From Prevotella sp. (GTDB taxonomy: Bacteria > Bacteroidota > Bacteroidia > Bacteroidales > Bacteroidaceae): a stretch of DNA of 50,823 nt. Below are positions 1-8,426 of the stretch, one piece after another. The stretch lies in the NCBI GenBank assembly GCA_017417465.1, contig JAFPZD010000099.1:1-50823 (forward strand), in the 5' to 3' direction. Positions within the stretch are counted from its first letter, which is position 1. Every line of letters starts with the position of its first letter. The position numbers and the translations under genes are program-made. The notes under the pieces were generated by a model, which saw only the letters and a program-made list of their open reading frames with translations, had not been told where the DNA came from and ran no database searches.

Positions 1-199
1 CGAACGGATGATTTCGCTGTATTGATAACCATACAGCCTGCATCTCATACCGAGAGTTGAGTCGATTACAGATGAGAGATTGGAGTCAAATAGCTCCATT
101 ATTGAAAAAATTCCTCCAAAAGGAGAGAGTTTCTCAGATTTTATTGCTACCTTTACCATGTCTGTCGGGTTTGATACATATTTTGATTTGCAACACTAA
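1..199 (+). pseudogene. 3' end of an unrecognised gene, possibly frameshifted
   Basis: The frame that reads codons from position 29 to a TAA at 197-199 is open and protein-like, ending in FDTYFDLQH. It is closed upstream by TGA-TAA at 23-28. A neighbouring frame is open from position 1 to a TGA at 58-60 (ending PASHTES), so one indel near 25-60 would join the two into one coding tail. A perfect hairpin lies 30 bases beyond the stop, which supports a real gene end here. I do not recognise the family. It could be the intact end of a short gene, a decayed gene, or chance. The start is outside the window. Confidence 0.3.
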
Positions 200-228
200 G
201 ATAGGTGAAAAATCTGACATGGCAAAAT

Positions 229-253
229 CCTGAGCAACTTTTTGTTGCTCAGG
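229..253. terminator. Perfect 10-bp hairpin, likely terminator of the upstream gene
   Basis: CCTGAGCAAC and GTTGCTCAGG are exact inverted copies around a TTTTT loop. There is no strong T-run on either side, so termination would be inefficient or factor-assisted. The position, 30 bases after the stop at 199, fits a gene end. Confidence 0.5.
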
Positions 254-281
254 TACTTAAAAAGTTATATTTGTAATAGTG

Positions 282-308
282 TTGCGGAATTAAGGTTATA
301 TACTTTTG
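282..308 (+). promoter_or_regulatory. Putative Bacteroidetes promoter for the secreted protein at 367
   Basis: A -7 box TACTTTTG (301-308) matches TAnnTTTG. A TTG at 282-284 is a possible -33 element with a slightly short spacer of 16. The leader to the ATG at 367 is about 50 bases, A-rich and without a Shine-Dalgarno motif, typical of the phylum. Confidence 0.5.
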
Positions 309-366
309 TCCCCGCCTAAACGGAATAAACTCACTTTTAATAATTTACTAACAAAACAACAGCAAA

Positions 367-2964
367 ATGAAAAAACTATTTATGAAATCGCTCCTCGTAG
401 TGGCTGGGCTGCTCGTCGGGGCAAGTGCGTGGGCAGATGTAACTAGCATCTATGAACGCGGTACAACAACTGCTTGGTCTAATGATGATTTGGATGATTG
501 GACTGCCTCTTATTGTACACCGACTATTAATGGAGGTTTGAATGTTAGTACAACTAATGCAGGATGGACTTGCACGAAGTCTATCACTACTTCTAAAGAT
601 GCTATTGTTACCCTGAAAGCTACCTTAAAGACAGGTGGCGCAAGCGGGCGTAGTGGCTCTTATGACTATGTCAAAATTGGTGGCGTGAGTGTACGGTTTA
701 ATGAGCAAGATAAAGTCGCTTCAGTTGATGTGGACGGCACAAGTACTAATCTGGATTTAACTTACAACCGCACTACTGCATATTCGATTGAAATTGTTAT
801 CGATAAAGCTACTGGTGCAGTCTCGTATAGTGTTGGTGGCGCTACGGGAAGCACAGTTTCTACTACTGCGATTGCCAATGTCGAATTCGGACATTATAAG
901 GCTGGGCGCGAGAATTATGGTATCAATCCTGTGCTTCAGAAAATAGAAGTCTCAGAAGAAGCTCAGACTGTTTCAACTGCAAACTATACACTTAACTATG
1001 TTGCAGACGAGGCTGTAATAAAGAGTGAGGTTTTGACAGGCGTTATAGGTAATTCCATTACGCTTACCAATGACCAGAAGGCAAACTTTACAAAGGATGA
1101 CGTGACCTATATCTACGACAGTGACGATTCAGCTAATAAGACCGTTGCATCTGATGGTAGCACAGTTGTTACTTTGAACTACCATGCAGCATCTGAATGG
1201 GCCTACTCTGTTGTGAGTAACCTTGGCGCCACGATTGCTTCTGGTACGGTCACTGAGGGCACTTCAGCTCAGTTTGGCTATCCCCAGTATGTCAACAAAG
1301 AAGGAACCCTCTACGAGGCAGCAAAGAGCCTTGCCGGTTCAGCAGGTTTCTATCTGATGAATTTCACACCCACGAAGGATAATGATGTGATGACTATTGA
1401 TTACTCGGAAACTGGCATCAAGGGTGTTGTTTTCTACACTGAGGCTGAGGATATTGAAGGCATCACTAAGAACAATGGCAATAACACCAATATCCGTTGC
1501 TCGGGTGCGTGGGGTGGCTACGCAGAGGATGAAGTGAAGCTTACGACTCTTGACGCAGGGCGTTACCATGTCTATGGTCAGGTTTGGGGTAATGCTGGCA
1601 CTACCTTCCAGCTGACTGCTGGCGGTAAGACCATTTGGGAGAAGGCTACTGTTGGCTATTTGGACAATGCATCTGCTGTATTTGATTTCGCAGAAGAGAC
1701 TGACATTATGATACCTGCAGCTGGTGCAAACGGCAAGGTGATGGACCTCTTCTACATTCGGAAACTGGGCGAACACATTGCAAACATGTCTATCATTGGT
1801 GATTTCACAGAGACTGCTTGGAGTGAGGATCAAGAGCTTGCTATGACTCAGGATTCAGATAACCAGGCTGTATGGACACTCGTTGTCGATAATTTCGTTG
1901 CTGAATCTAAAAATTATCAGTACAAGACTAGAGCTAACCATAATTGGAACGACTACATTCTGCCAGGTGGTACTGAAAACAAGTCAATCACACTGACTGC
2001 CGGTACTTACAAGCTGACCTTCACCGTTAATACGACTGATAATACGCTCGATCTCGTTGCCGAGAAACAGGTTGACTACACTGTCGTTGGCTGCTTCAAC
2101 AATGATGCAACAGCTTCGTTCTTCGGTACTGCATGGGATGTTAACAACAATGACAACAATCTGGTTTCCAACGGCGATGGCACCTACAGCAAGACGTATA
2201 CAAGTGTTGCCTTAGAGGCTGGCACTATAAAGTACAAGGTTGTTGAAGGCCACAGCTGGGACATTGCCACATGGGGATTCAACAAGACCGATAGTAATCC
2301 TGATGGTAACGCTGATTATGGTGTGAACGCAGCTGGTACTTATGACATCACCTTCACATTCAATCCCATCAACACACTTAGCAATGGCTTCAATCTGACT
2401 TGTGAAGTAACGGCTACTCCCACCACCGTTTCCAAAACCATCAGTGCTGCTGGTTATGCAACTTACTGCTCGCCTTACGCTCTCGACTTCTCGAACGTAA
2501 CAGGTCTGAAGGCATACATCGCTGATGCTAACGGTGCTGCAGTAAGCTTCACGCAGGTTCAGGATGTTCCCGCCAATACGGGTGTGCTGCTGAAGGGTGA
2601 GGCTGGCGAGTACAATATCGCCGTAGCTGCAAGCAGCGAAACAAATGTAGCGAACAATGCTTTCATCGGTGTGCTTGAGAATACTCAGGTTGCCGCTGGC
2701 GCTTTCGTTCTGATGAATGGTGATCTGGGCGTTGGCTTCTACAAGACAACTCAGGAGTTCACCGTCGGTGCAAATACTGCTTATCTGCCTGCTCTGCCTG
2801 GTGGCGCCCGTTTCTTCGGCTTCGACTCGAACGTGTCGACGAGCATCAACACGGTTGCTGCCGAGCAGCACAATGGTGAGGTTTACAACCTGCAGGGTCA
2901 GCGCATCGTTGCTCCCGCAAAGGGCCTGTACATCGTGAACGGTAAGAAGGTCGTGCTTAAGTAA
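367..2964 (+). CDS. Large secreted multidomain protein with sorting-type C-terminal tail
   Basis: 865 residues. Residues 1-23 are a classical signal peptide ending ASAWA. What follows is all-beta in character: a lectin-like N-terminal part (about 30-200); a segment around 355-465 resembling a carbohydrate-binding module (FYTEAEDIEG to the IPAAGANGKVMDLFYIRK region); two SusE/X25-like modules at about 473-565 (IIGDFTETAW) and 570-685 (VVGCFNNDAT); a domain at 690-830 that opens SAAGYATYCSPYALDF, common in Prevotella exported proteins; and a tail from about 835 (VYNLQGQRIV, then GLYIVNGKKVVLK) resembling type IX secretion sorting signals. No catalytic motif is visible, so glycan or surface binding is the best inference. 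It is followed by a strong hairpin and a small-peptide gene. Confidence 0.7.
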   Translation: MKKLFMKSLLVVAGLLVGASAWADVTSIYERGTTTAWSNDDLDDWTASYCTPTINGGLNVSTTNAGWTCTKSITTSKDAIVTLKATLKTGGASGRSGSYDYVKIGGVSVRFNEQDKVASVDVDGTSTNLDLTYNRTTAYSIEIVIDKATGAVSYSVGGATGSTVSTTAIANVEFGHYKAGRENYGINPVLQKIEVSEEAQTVSTANYTLNYVADEAVIKSEVLTGVIGNSITLTNDQKANFTKDDVTYIYDSDDSANKTVASDGSTVVTLNYHAASEWAYSVVSNLGATIASGTVTEGTSAQFGYPQYVNKEGTLYEAAKSLAGSAGFYLMNFTPTKDNDVMTIDYSETGIKGVVFYTEAEDIEGITKNNGNNTNIRCSGAWGGYAEDEVKLTTLDAGRYHVYGQVWGNAGTTFQLTAGGKTIWEKATVGYLDNASAVFDFAEETDIMIPAAGANGKVMDLFYIRKLGEHIANMSIIGDFTETAWSEDQELAMTQDSDNQAVWTLVVDNFVAESKNYQYKTRANHNWNDYILPGGTENKSITLTAGTYKLTFTVNTTDNTLDLVAEKQVDYTVVGCFNNDATASFFGTAWDVNNNDNNLVSNGDGTYSKTYTSVALEAGTIKYKVVEGHSWDIATWGFNKTDSNPDGNADYGVNAAGTYDITFTFNPINTLSNGFNLTCEVTATPTTVSKTISAAGYATYCSPYALDFSNVTGLKAYIADANGAAVSFTQVQDVPANTGVLLKGEAGEYNIAVAASSETNVANNAFIGVLENTQVAAGAFVLMNGDLGVGFYKTTQEFTVGANTAYLPALPGGARFFGFDSNVSTSINTVAAEQHNGEVYNLQGQRIVAPAKGLYIVNGKKVVLK

Positions 2965-2979
2965 GAGAGGATCAGGCTT

Positions 2980-3013
2980 GCTCGAACTCTTCCAAATGCG
3001 GAAGAGTTCGAGC
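2980..3013 (+). terminator. 14-bp perfect hairpin between the secreted protein and the small peptide gene
   Basis: GCTCGAACTCTTCC and GGAAGAGTTCGAGC pair exactly around a 6-base loop. No T-run follows, and the next gene starts 44 bases later with no obvious promoter of its own. It may therefore be an mRNA-stabilising or partial-termination hairpin setting the ratio of the two products. Confidence 0.55.
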
Positions 3014-3057
3014 GAAGCTCAAAATATTCAAGAAATCAATAAAAAGAGAAAAGTAAT

Positions 3058-3261
3058 ATGAAAGCAATATATCAGAAACCGAATACTGAAATCATGTTCG
3101 TCGCTATGGATCAGCACCTCATGCAGGCCTCAAAGACAGGTGGACTGTTGGGTGGTGGTGATAACCCCCAAAACCTGGATCTGGACAACGCTGGAGAAAC
3201 AAGCGGGACCTCTAACAACCTGTCACGTAGTTTCTCTGTTTGGGGCGACGACGAGGATTAA
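3058..3261 (+). CDS. Small hypothetical protein with glycine-rich centre and acidic tail
   Basis: 67 residues opening MKAIYQKPNTEIMFVAMDQH, then a Gly-rich stretch (GGLLGGGDNP), an Asn/Ser/Thr-rich part and the acidic end WGDDED. There is no signal peptide, lipobox or membrane segment. Small Prevotella proteins of this plan (a K-x-Y-x-x-P-x-T-x-I-like opening and a W/D/E-rich end) are familiar as unannotated ORFs, but I know of no assigned function. It lies 93 bases after the secreted protein gene and is closed by a good terminator at 3307-3346, so the two are probably co-transcribed. Coding use looks genuine, with an A-rich leader ending in AAAGTAAT directly before the ATG. Confidence 0.6.
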   Translation: MKAIYQKPNTEIMFVAMDQHLMQASKTGGLLGGGDNPQNLDLDNAGETSGTSNNLSRSFSVWGDDED

Positions 3262-3306
3262 TAAGATTTGTTGCAGGCTTGCCTGCTGACTACCGATAAG
3301 CATGTT

Positions 3307-3346
3307 GCGGCGGCTATCCCTTGGGATGGCCGCCGCTGCTGTTTTT
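3307..3346 (+). terminator. Rho-independent terminator after the small peptide gene
   Basis: GCGGCGGCTATCCC pairs with GGGATGGCCGCCGC (one G-T wobble) around a TT loop and is followed by TGCTGTTTTT. This is the classical GC-rich stem plus T-run, 45 bases after the stop at 3261. Confidence 0.8.
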
Positions 3347-3416
3347 AGAGCTCGGGCATCGGCAGGGTGTGTCATCAATGGAGTTTTGGAACTGATGCGA
3401 AAAAGACTTCAATAAA

Positions 3417-3448
3417 TTTGTGAGTTTCAAAAATAATGCTTATCTTTG
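3417..3448 (+). promoter_or_regulatory. Promoter for the aminopeptidase gene
   Basis: TTTG (3417-3420), a 20-base spacer and TATCTTTG (3441-3448) form a near-consensus Bacteroidetes sigma-ABfr promoter. The leader to the ATG at 3531 is about 75 bases and ends in the A-rich sequence usual for this phylum. Confidence 0.75.
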
Positions 3449-3530
3449 CGCACCGTAATCTACTTTACTGCCATATCTCTTTTATTCCTGATATTTGAAT
3501 TAATAACTAAAAATAAATAAGAACAAGCGT

Positions 3531-5384
3531 ATGAATAATCCTGTAAACCAACGACTGGAAGCGCTGCGCGAGGTGATGCGCCGCGAGCGGCTTGCCGCCT
3601 TTATCTTTCCGAGCACTGACCCGCATCAGGGCGAATATATTCCCGACCACTGGAAGGGACGTGAGTTTATCTCGGGCTTTAACGGCTCGGCCGGCACGGC
3701 GGTGGTGACGATGGAGAGTGCTGCACTGTGGACCGACTCGCGCTACTTCATCGCTGCCGAGGAGCAGCTGAAGGGTACGGAGTTCCAGCTGATGAAGCTG
3801 AAGATGCCGGGCACGCCGACCATCGCTGAGTGGCTTAACTCTCAACTCTCAAATTTCAAATCTCAATTCTCCACTGAGGTAGGTATCGACGGATGGTGCA
3901 GCTCGGCCAACAGCGTGAAGGAGCTGATAGGCGAGTTGCGCAAGGAAGGCGGCTTCACGTTGCGCACCAACCTGGACCCGCTGGCGCAGATATGGTCGGG
4001 ACGTCCGCCTATTCCCCAGAACAAGGTTGAGGTGTTCCCGCTGACGTATGCCGGTGAGCCGTCGCATGCAAAGATTGCCCGTATTCGTACAGCCCTGCAC
4101 AAGCGTCATGCCGACGGCATGCTGATGGCCTCGCTCGACGACATCGCGTGGACGCTGAACCTGCGTGGCACGGATGTGCATTGCAATCCCGTGTTCGTGA
4201 GCTACCTGCTGATCAGTTCGACGACCGTTACCTTATATATAAATAAGGAGAAGCTCACACCGGAGGTGACGAGCTACCTGAAGGCTGAGGGCGTGACGGT
4301 GGACGACTACGAGCACGTGACGAAGGGACTGAAGGACTACTTTGAGTATAACATCCTGCTCGACCCCGACGAGGTGAACTATGCGCTGTATCATGTGGTG
4401 CGGAGCAAGGAGCTGTGGAGCAAGGAACCCGTTGGTAGCCGCATCGTCGAGGAGGAGTCGCCCGTGAAGCGGATGAAGACGGTGAAGAACGCCACTGAGA
4501 TTGCGGGTTTTAAGTCGGCGATGCTGAAAGACGGCATCGCCATGGTGAAGTTCCTGTGCTGGTTGGACGGACTGACTGGAAATTCCGGACAATCCGGACT
4601 GTCCGGAATAACAGAAATCAGTGTTGACCGCAAGCTGACGGCGCTGCGTGCTGAGCAGCCGCTGTACAGGGATATCTCGTTCGATACCATCGCAGGCTAT
4701 GGTGTGCATGCCGCCATCGTGCATTATGAGGCGACGGCGGAGACCGACATCCCGTTGGAGCCCCACGGACTGTTGCTGCTCGACAGTGGTGCCCAGTATC
4801 TCGATGGTACGACGGACATCACCCGTACCATCGCCATGGGTCCGCTGACCGACCAGGAGCGGCTTATCTACACGCTGGTGCTGAAAGGGCACATCCAGAT
4901 TGAGCTGTGTAAGTTCCCGTCGGGTGCCAGTGGCACGCAGATTGACATTCTGGCACGAAAGGACATGTGGCGTGAGGGACTGAACTACCTCCACGGCACG
5001 GGACACGGTGTGGGCACCTACCTGAACGTGCATGAGGGGCCCCACCAGTTCCGCATGGAGTGGAAGCCTGCGCCGCTGGTTGCCGGCATGACCATCACCG
5101 ACGAGCCGGGTATCTACCTGCCGGGACGCTGTGGCGCCCGCATCGAGAACACGTTGCTCATCGTGCCATATAAAGAGACGGAGTTCGGCGAGTTCCTGCA
5201 GTTTGAGTCGCTGACGCTCTGCCCCATCGACAAGCGGCCCATCATCGTCGACATGCTCACCGACGAGGAGCTACAGTGGCTGAACGACTACCACCAGATG
5301 GTTTATGAAAAGCTGGCGCCGCATCTTGATGCCGACGAGCAGGCCTGGCTGAAAGAAGCCTGCAAGGCGGTGGAGACCTCTTAA
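3531..5384 (+). CDS. Xaa-Pro aminopeptidase, M24B family
   Basis: 617 residues, the length of the large (aminopeptidase P1-like) cytoplasmic form. It has two creatinase-like N-terminal domains (about 1-315) and a C-terminal pita-bread metallopeptidase domain. Dinuclear metal ligands are visible: Asp in LLDSGAQYLDGTTDITRT (two), His in HGTGHGVGTYLNVHEGP, and Glu in TDEPGIYLPGRCGARIENT (two). It should release N-terminal residues preceding proline in peptide turnover. It stands alone behind its own promoter. Two low-complexity stretches interrupt otherwise conserved sequence: residues about 103-114 (NSQLSNFKSQFS), from a 7-bp-period repeat, and about 350-360 (NSGQSGLSG), from a TCCGGA-rich palindrome. 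Both keep the frame. Confidence 0.9.
   Translation: MNNPVNQRLEALREVMRRERLAAFIFPSTDPHQGEYIPDHWKGREFISGFNGSAGTAVVTMESAALWTDSRYFIAAEEQLKGTEFQLMKLKMPGTPTIAEWLNSQLSNFKSQFSTEVGIDGWCSSANSVKELIGELRKEGGFTLRTNLDPLAQIWSGRPPIPQNKVEVFPLTYAGEPSHAKIARIRTALHKRHADGMLMASLDDIAWTLNLRGTDVHCNPVFVSYLLISSTTVTLYINKEKLTPEVTSYLKAEGVTVDDYEHVTKGLKDYFEYNILLDPDEVNYALYHVVRSKELWSKEPVGSRIVEEESPVKRMKTVKNATEIAGFKSAMLKDGIAMVKFLCWLDGLTGNSGQSGLSGITEISVDRKLTALRAEQPLYRDISFDTIAGYGVHAAIVHYEATAETDIPLEPHGLLLLDSGAQYLDGTTDITRTIAMGPLTDQERLIYTLVLKGHIQIELCKFPSGASGTQIDILARKDMWREGLNYLHGTGHGVGTYLNVHEGPHQFRMEWKPAPLVAGMTITDEPGIYLPGRCGARIENTLLIVPYKETEFGEFLQFESLTLCPIDKRPIIVDMLTDEELQWLNDYHQMVYEKLAPHLDADEQAWLKEACKAVETS
3837..3872 (+). repeat. 7-bp-period repeat inside the aminopeptidase gene
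   Basis: Five degenerate heptamers (AACTCTC, AACTCTC, AAATTTC, AAATCTC, AATTCTC) lie in frame and encode NSQLSNFKSQFS. The pattern matches the heptamer repeats of intergenic spacers elsewhere in the window. Confidence 0.6.
4582..4609. repeat. TCCGGA-rich palindrome inside the aminopeptidase gene
   Basis: ATTCCGGAC (4582-4590) and GTCCGGAAT (4601-4609) are exact inverted copies around a loop containing a further TCCGGACT. It encodes part of NSGQSGLSG, a low-complexity loop just inside the catalytic half. Confidence 0.6.
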
Positions 5385-5575
5385 AACAACGAATTAGACG
5401 AATTAGACGAATTTTACGAATGAGACAAGTTTTACGAATTACATAAATTTGCTACGCACAGACAATCGCCGCTGCGGTGAAAATTTGTGGCATCAATTAT
5501 AATTCGTACAATTCGTGATATTCGTCTTAAAAATATAATTCGTACAATTCGTGATATTCGTCTTAATTCGTTGTT
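5385..5575. repeat. GAATT/AATTC-rich intergenic repeat block
   Basis: This gap holds no gene. It begins with about 9-bp repeats of ACGAATTAG and ends with two exact 33-base direct copies (5498-5530 and 5534-5566) of a TATAATTCGTACAATT-type unit. The outer edges AACAACGAATTA (5385-5396) and TAATTCGTTGTT (5564-5575) are inverted copies, so the transcript could fold into a long hairpin ending the upstream gene. Confidence 0.7.
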
Positions 5576-5584
5576 AAGTAGAAA

Positions 5585-5605
5585 TTAAAAATAACTTGGT
5601 ATTGT
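5585..5605 (+). promoter_or_regulatory. 21-base motif shared with the region before the TlpA gene at 37284
   Basis: A 21-base sequence with core AAAAATAACTTGGTATTGT is repeated exactly at 37251-37271. Here it lies 193 bases before the lipoprotein start at 5799; there it lies 12 bases before a start. It may be a promoter or regulator site or a short interspersed repeat; two copies cannot decide. A weaker hairpin, GTTGCCA (about 5695) with TGGCAAC and then a T-run, follows. Confidence 0.4.
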
Positions 5606-5798
5606 ATTGAAAGAAATCAGAAAGAATTAGAAAGAATCATTTCCAACAATGAGAAAAATATATCTTTTAATTTCTGGATGTAATTTTTTCTAATTGTTGC
5701 CAATTTCTTTCATTGAAAATAGTGGCAACCTATTTTTTATCATTACTAAAAAGAAAAAGGTGGGAAAGTTCAATTACATAAAAAACTAACGAGAAAAG

Positions 5799-6581
5799 AT
5801 GAAGAAGTTAATGGTTTTGTTTTGTGTGCCGCTGCTGATGGTGGCATGCGGTAAGGCACCGGCAGAGCGGGCGAGTGAAGGCAATGAGGTCGTAGCAGGT
5901 TATGAGGCGGGCCAGACTGTTCGGTTTGAATTCGATGAAGAGCGCCTCAGTTGCCATATCGTGGCCGAGACGCCGGAGGCACCGCTGCGGGAGGCCGTCG
6001 GCGAGTGGCTCTGCGAGGTGCTCGGCGGCTATTATGAGGGTGACGTCAGCGACCTGCAGCAGGCGGTGGACTTCTATGGCCATGCCATGACCGACACCCT
6101 GCGAAAGGAACTCGCCGACATTCGCCCAGAGGCGGAGGTAGCCTTCGAGGCGACAATGGAGAAAGCCTACGAGACGGATGCCTTTGTCACCTATACGTAT
6201 TCCACCTACTACAACCTTGGCGGTGCTCATCCCACGAGCAGCGAGGAGGGTGCCACGTTCCGCAAGAGCGATGGGCGGCGCCTGACGTGGGACGTCATTC
6301 GTCGCGACCGGCAGTATCAGTTCAGTCAGCTGCTCATCGCGCACTTGAAGGATTACTTCGACATGGCTGACGACGAGCTGATGCAAGCGCTTGGCGAGCA
6401 GGCCTACTTCAACCCGCCACTGCCGCGCACGCCGCCAATGTTCTTTGAGAATGGCATGGTGTTCGTCTATCAGCAGTACGAGATTGAGAGCTACGCCATG
6501 GGCATGCCTGGCGACACGATAGGCTACGACCGCATTGCCCCGATGTTGACGACATGGGCGCGCCGACTCGTTGGCCAATAA
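5799..6581 (+). CDS. Lipoprotein with DUF3298/RsiV-like domain
   Basis: 260 residues. Residues 1-17 are a lipoprotein signal with lipobox LMVAC, so the mature protein is anchored from Cys17. The rest resembles the DUF4163/DUF3298 pair known from RsiV-type anti-sigma factors and many Bacteroidetes lipoproteins; the diagnostic stretch is TYSTYYNLGGAHPTS near residue 140, followed by a conserved region with R-L-T-W. The family is proposed to bind lysozyme-like or cell-wall ligands in RsiV, but that role cannot be transferred to this protein. It appears monocistronic: a repeat block lies upstream and a new promoter follows 15 bases after the stop. Confidence 0.75.
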   Translation: MKKLMVLFCVPLLMVACGKAPAERASEGNEVVAGYEAGQTVRFEFDEERLSCHIVAETPEAPLREAVGEWLCEVLGGYYEGDVSDLQQAVDFYGHAMTDTLRKELADIRPEAEVAFEATMEKAYETDAFVTYTYSTYYNLGGAHPTSSEEGATFRKSDGRRLTWDVIRRDRQYQFSQLLIAHLKDYFDMADDELMQALGEQAYFNPPLPRTPPMFFENGMVFVYQQYEIESYAMGMPGDTIGYDRIAPMLTTWARRLVGQ

Positions 6582-6596
6582 AAAAACGGTGAATTG

Positions 6597-6628
6597 TTTG
6601 GCGTTTTCGAAAAGATTACGTATCTTTG
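6597..6628 (+). promoter_or_regulatory. Promoter of the ATPase / partner-switching operon
   Basis: TTTG (6597-6600), 20 bases, TATCTTTG (6621-6628). The inferred transcript begins near 6635, so the whole palindromic repeat element at 6644-6806 lies inside its 5' untranslated region. Confidence 0.75.
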
Positions 6629-6643
6629 CCGATGAATTGCTAA

Positions 6644-6806
6644 AACTCAACTTTCAAGTTGAGTTAGGAGTTGAGGAGTAAGGAGTTGAGGAGGTAAAGT
6701 AGAATACCTCTACTGCTCTAAGATCCTGCAAAAGGAGCGGTTTAATGGAGGAGTGGGTCTATTCTACTTTACCTCCACATCTCCTCTACTCCTTTACTCC
6801 TGAAAG
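6644..6806 (+). repeat. Palindromic interspersed element, copy 1 (GGAGGTAAAGTA family)
   Basis: It opens with the palindrome AACTCAACTTTCAAGTTGAGTT, split here as AACTCAAC and GTTGAGTT around TTTCAA. It continues with heptamer-like GGAGTTGA runs. The core has inverted arms GGAGGTAAAGTAGAATA and TATTCTACTTTACCTCC around about 55 bases, and it closes with TCTACTCCTTTACTCCTGAA. Copies are at 12260-12500 (inverted) and 21590-21707 (right half). Here it forms most of an operon leader. Confidence 0.75.
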
Positions 6807-6850
6807 TGGAGCGTATGCGAAACTTGAATAACAAACAAAATACAAGAACT

Positions 6851-8413
6851 ATGTACGACAAAGAACAAGGGCTCTACATTGCCCACTGCGAGAATGGACC
6901 ACTGAGTATAATAGGTAAGATGGCCAACCGCCACGGACTGATAGCGGGTGCCACGGGTACCGGAAAGACCGTTACGCTGCAGGTGATGGCCGAGACGTTC
7001 TGTCAGGTCGGCGTTCCCTGTTTTATGGCCGACATGAAAGGTGACCTGAGCGGCATCTCCCAGGTGGGCAAGATGAGCGGCTTCATTGAGAAGCGTCTGC
7101 CGGAGTTCTTCCCCAACGGTCTGAACGAAGACTTCCAGGCCTGTCCGGTCCGTTTCTTCGATGTGTATGGCGAGCAGGGTCACCCCATGCGTGCCACCGT
7201 CAGCCAGATGGGTCCGCAGCTGCTGTCGCGTCTGTTGGGCCTCAACGAGACGCAGGACGGTGTGCTGAACATCGTGTTCCGCATTGCCGATGACCGTGGC
7301 CTGCTGATTCTCGACCTGAAAGACCTGCGCTCGATGCTCGACTTTGTGTCGAAGAACGCCAAGGATTACACGACGAAGTACGGTAACATCTCAGCCGCCA
7401 CTGTCGGCGCCATCCAGCGTGCCCTGCTGCAGTTGGAGGCTCAGGGTGCCGACCAATTCTTTGGCGAGCCAGCATTCGACATTCAGGATTTGCTGCAGAC
7501 CGAGGGCGGCAAGGGCGTGATGAACGTGCTGGCCGCCGACAAGCTGATGCTGCAGCCGAAACTCTACTCAACCTTCCTGCTGTGGCTGCTCAGCGAGCTC
7601 TACAGCACGCTGCCCGAGGTCGGCGACCTGCCGCTGCCGAAGCTGGTGTTCTTCTTCGACGAGGCACACATGCTGTTCGACGGCACCAGCAAAGCCCTGC
7701 TCGACAAGATTGAGCAGGTCATCCGACTCATCCGCTCCAAGGGCGTGGGCATCTACTTCGTCACTCAGAACCCGACCGATATCCCCGAGGTGATCCTCGG
7801 ACAGCTCGGCAACCGCGTGCAGCATGCCCTGCGTGCCTATACGCCGAAAGACCAGAAAGCAGTGAAGGTGGCCGCCGACACGTTCCGTGCCAATCCCGCC
7901 TTCAAGACCGACGAGGCCATTATGAACCTGGAGACCGGCGAGGCCCTCGTCAGCTTCCTCGACGAGAAAGGCGCACCGAGTATTGTTGAGCGTGCAAAGA
8001 TTCTGTTCCCGCTGAGCCAGATAGGTGCCATCACCGAGGGACAGCGTTCCGACATCATCCACCAGAGCCGCATCTACGGCAAGTACGACACGATGGTCGA
8101 CCGTGAGAGTGCCTACGAGATACTGATGGCTGAGCATGAGGCTGCCGCTGCTGCTGCCGAGGAAGAGGCTGCCGGCAAGGCCGAGAAGAAGAAACCCGGC
8201 ATGATGAGTAAGGTGTGGAAGGCCATTCTCACCGCTGTCACCTCGACGCTGGCCACCATCCTGGGTACCTACGTCAGCGACAAGGTAACGGGTAAGAAGA
8301 CCAAGAGCAAGACGTCGACCACCGGTCGTGTGGTAAAGAACGCCACCAGCGCTGCCACCCGCACCATTACCAAGGAGCTGACGCGCGACATCCTGGGGAA
8401 CTTGACGAAGTAA
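6851..8413 (+). CDS. DUF853/HerA-like (YjgR-type) ATPase
   Basis: 520 residues from the ATG at 6851, chosen because an A-rich leader (CAAAATACAAGAACT) directly precedes it; an upstream in-frame start at 6806 would add 15 unlikely residues. Walker A GATGTGKT is near residue 33 after an N-terminal HAS-barrel-like strand. Walker B is [11 protein letters not shown] near 275, and an arginine/sensor region with [11 protein letters not shown] follows. The last 80 residues are Ala/Glu/Lys-rich ([20 protein letters not shown]), then basic, and probably coiled. The family resembles the HerA/FtsK motor clade, but its substrate is unknown. It ends 13 bases before the phosphatase gene, so it is probably in the same operon. 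Confidence 0.85.
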   Translation: MYDKEQGLYIAHCENGPLSIIGKMANRHGLIAGATGTGKTVTLQVMAETFCQVGVPCFMADMKGDLSGISQVGKMSGFIEKRLPEFFPNGLNEDFQACPVRFFDVYGEQGHPMRATVSQMGPQLLSRLLGLNETQDGVLNIVFRIADDRGLLILDLKDLRSMLDFVSKNAKDYTTKYGNISAATVGAIQRALLQLEAQGADQFFGEPAFDIQDLLQTEGGKGVMNVLAADKLMLQPKLYSTFLLWLLSELYSTLPEVGDLPLPKLVFFFDEAHMLFDGTSKALLDKIEQVIRLIRSKGVGIYFVTQNPTDIPEVILGQLGNRVQHALRAYTPKDQKAVKVAADTFRANPAFKTDEAIMNLETGEALVSFLDEKGAPSIVERAKILFPLSQIGAITEGQRSDIIHQSRIYGKYDTMVDRESAYEILMAEHEAAAAAAEEEAAGKAEKKKPGMMSKVWKAILTAVTSTLATILGTYVSDKVTGKKTKSKTSTTGRVVKNATSAATRTITKELTRDILGNLTK

Positions 8414-8426
8414 TCCCCACCAATGA

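Noticed and set aside
2212-2871. 219-codon minus-strand frame inside the secreted protein gene
   Set aside because: It is a shadow frame of a well-supported gene with signal peptide and conserved tail, like the other long antisense frames (e.g. 4233-5045, 28997-30196, 42713-43942).
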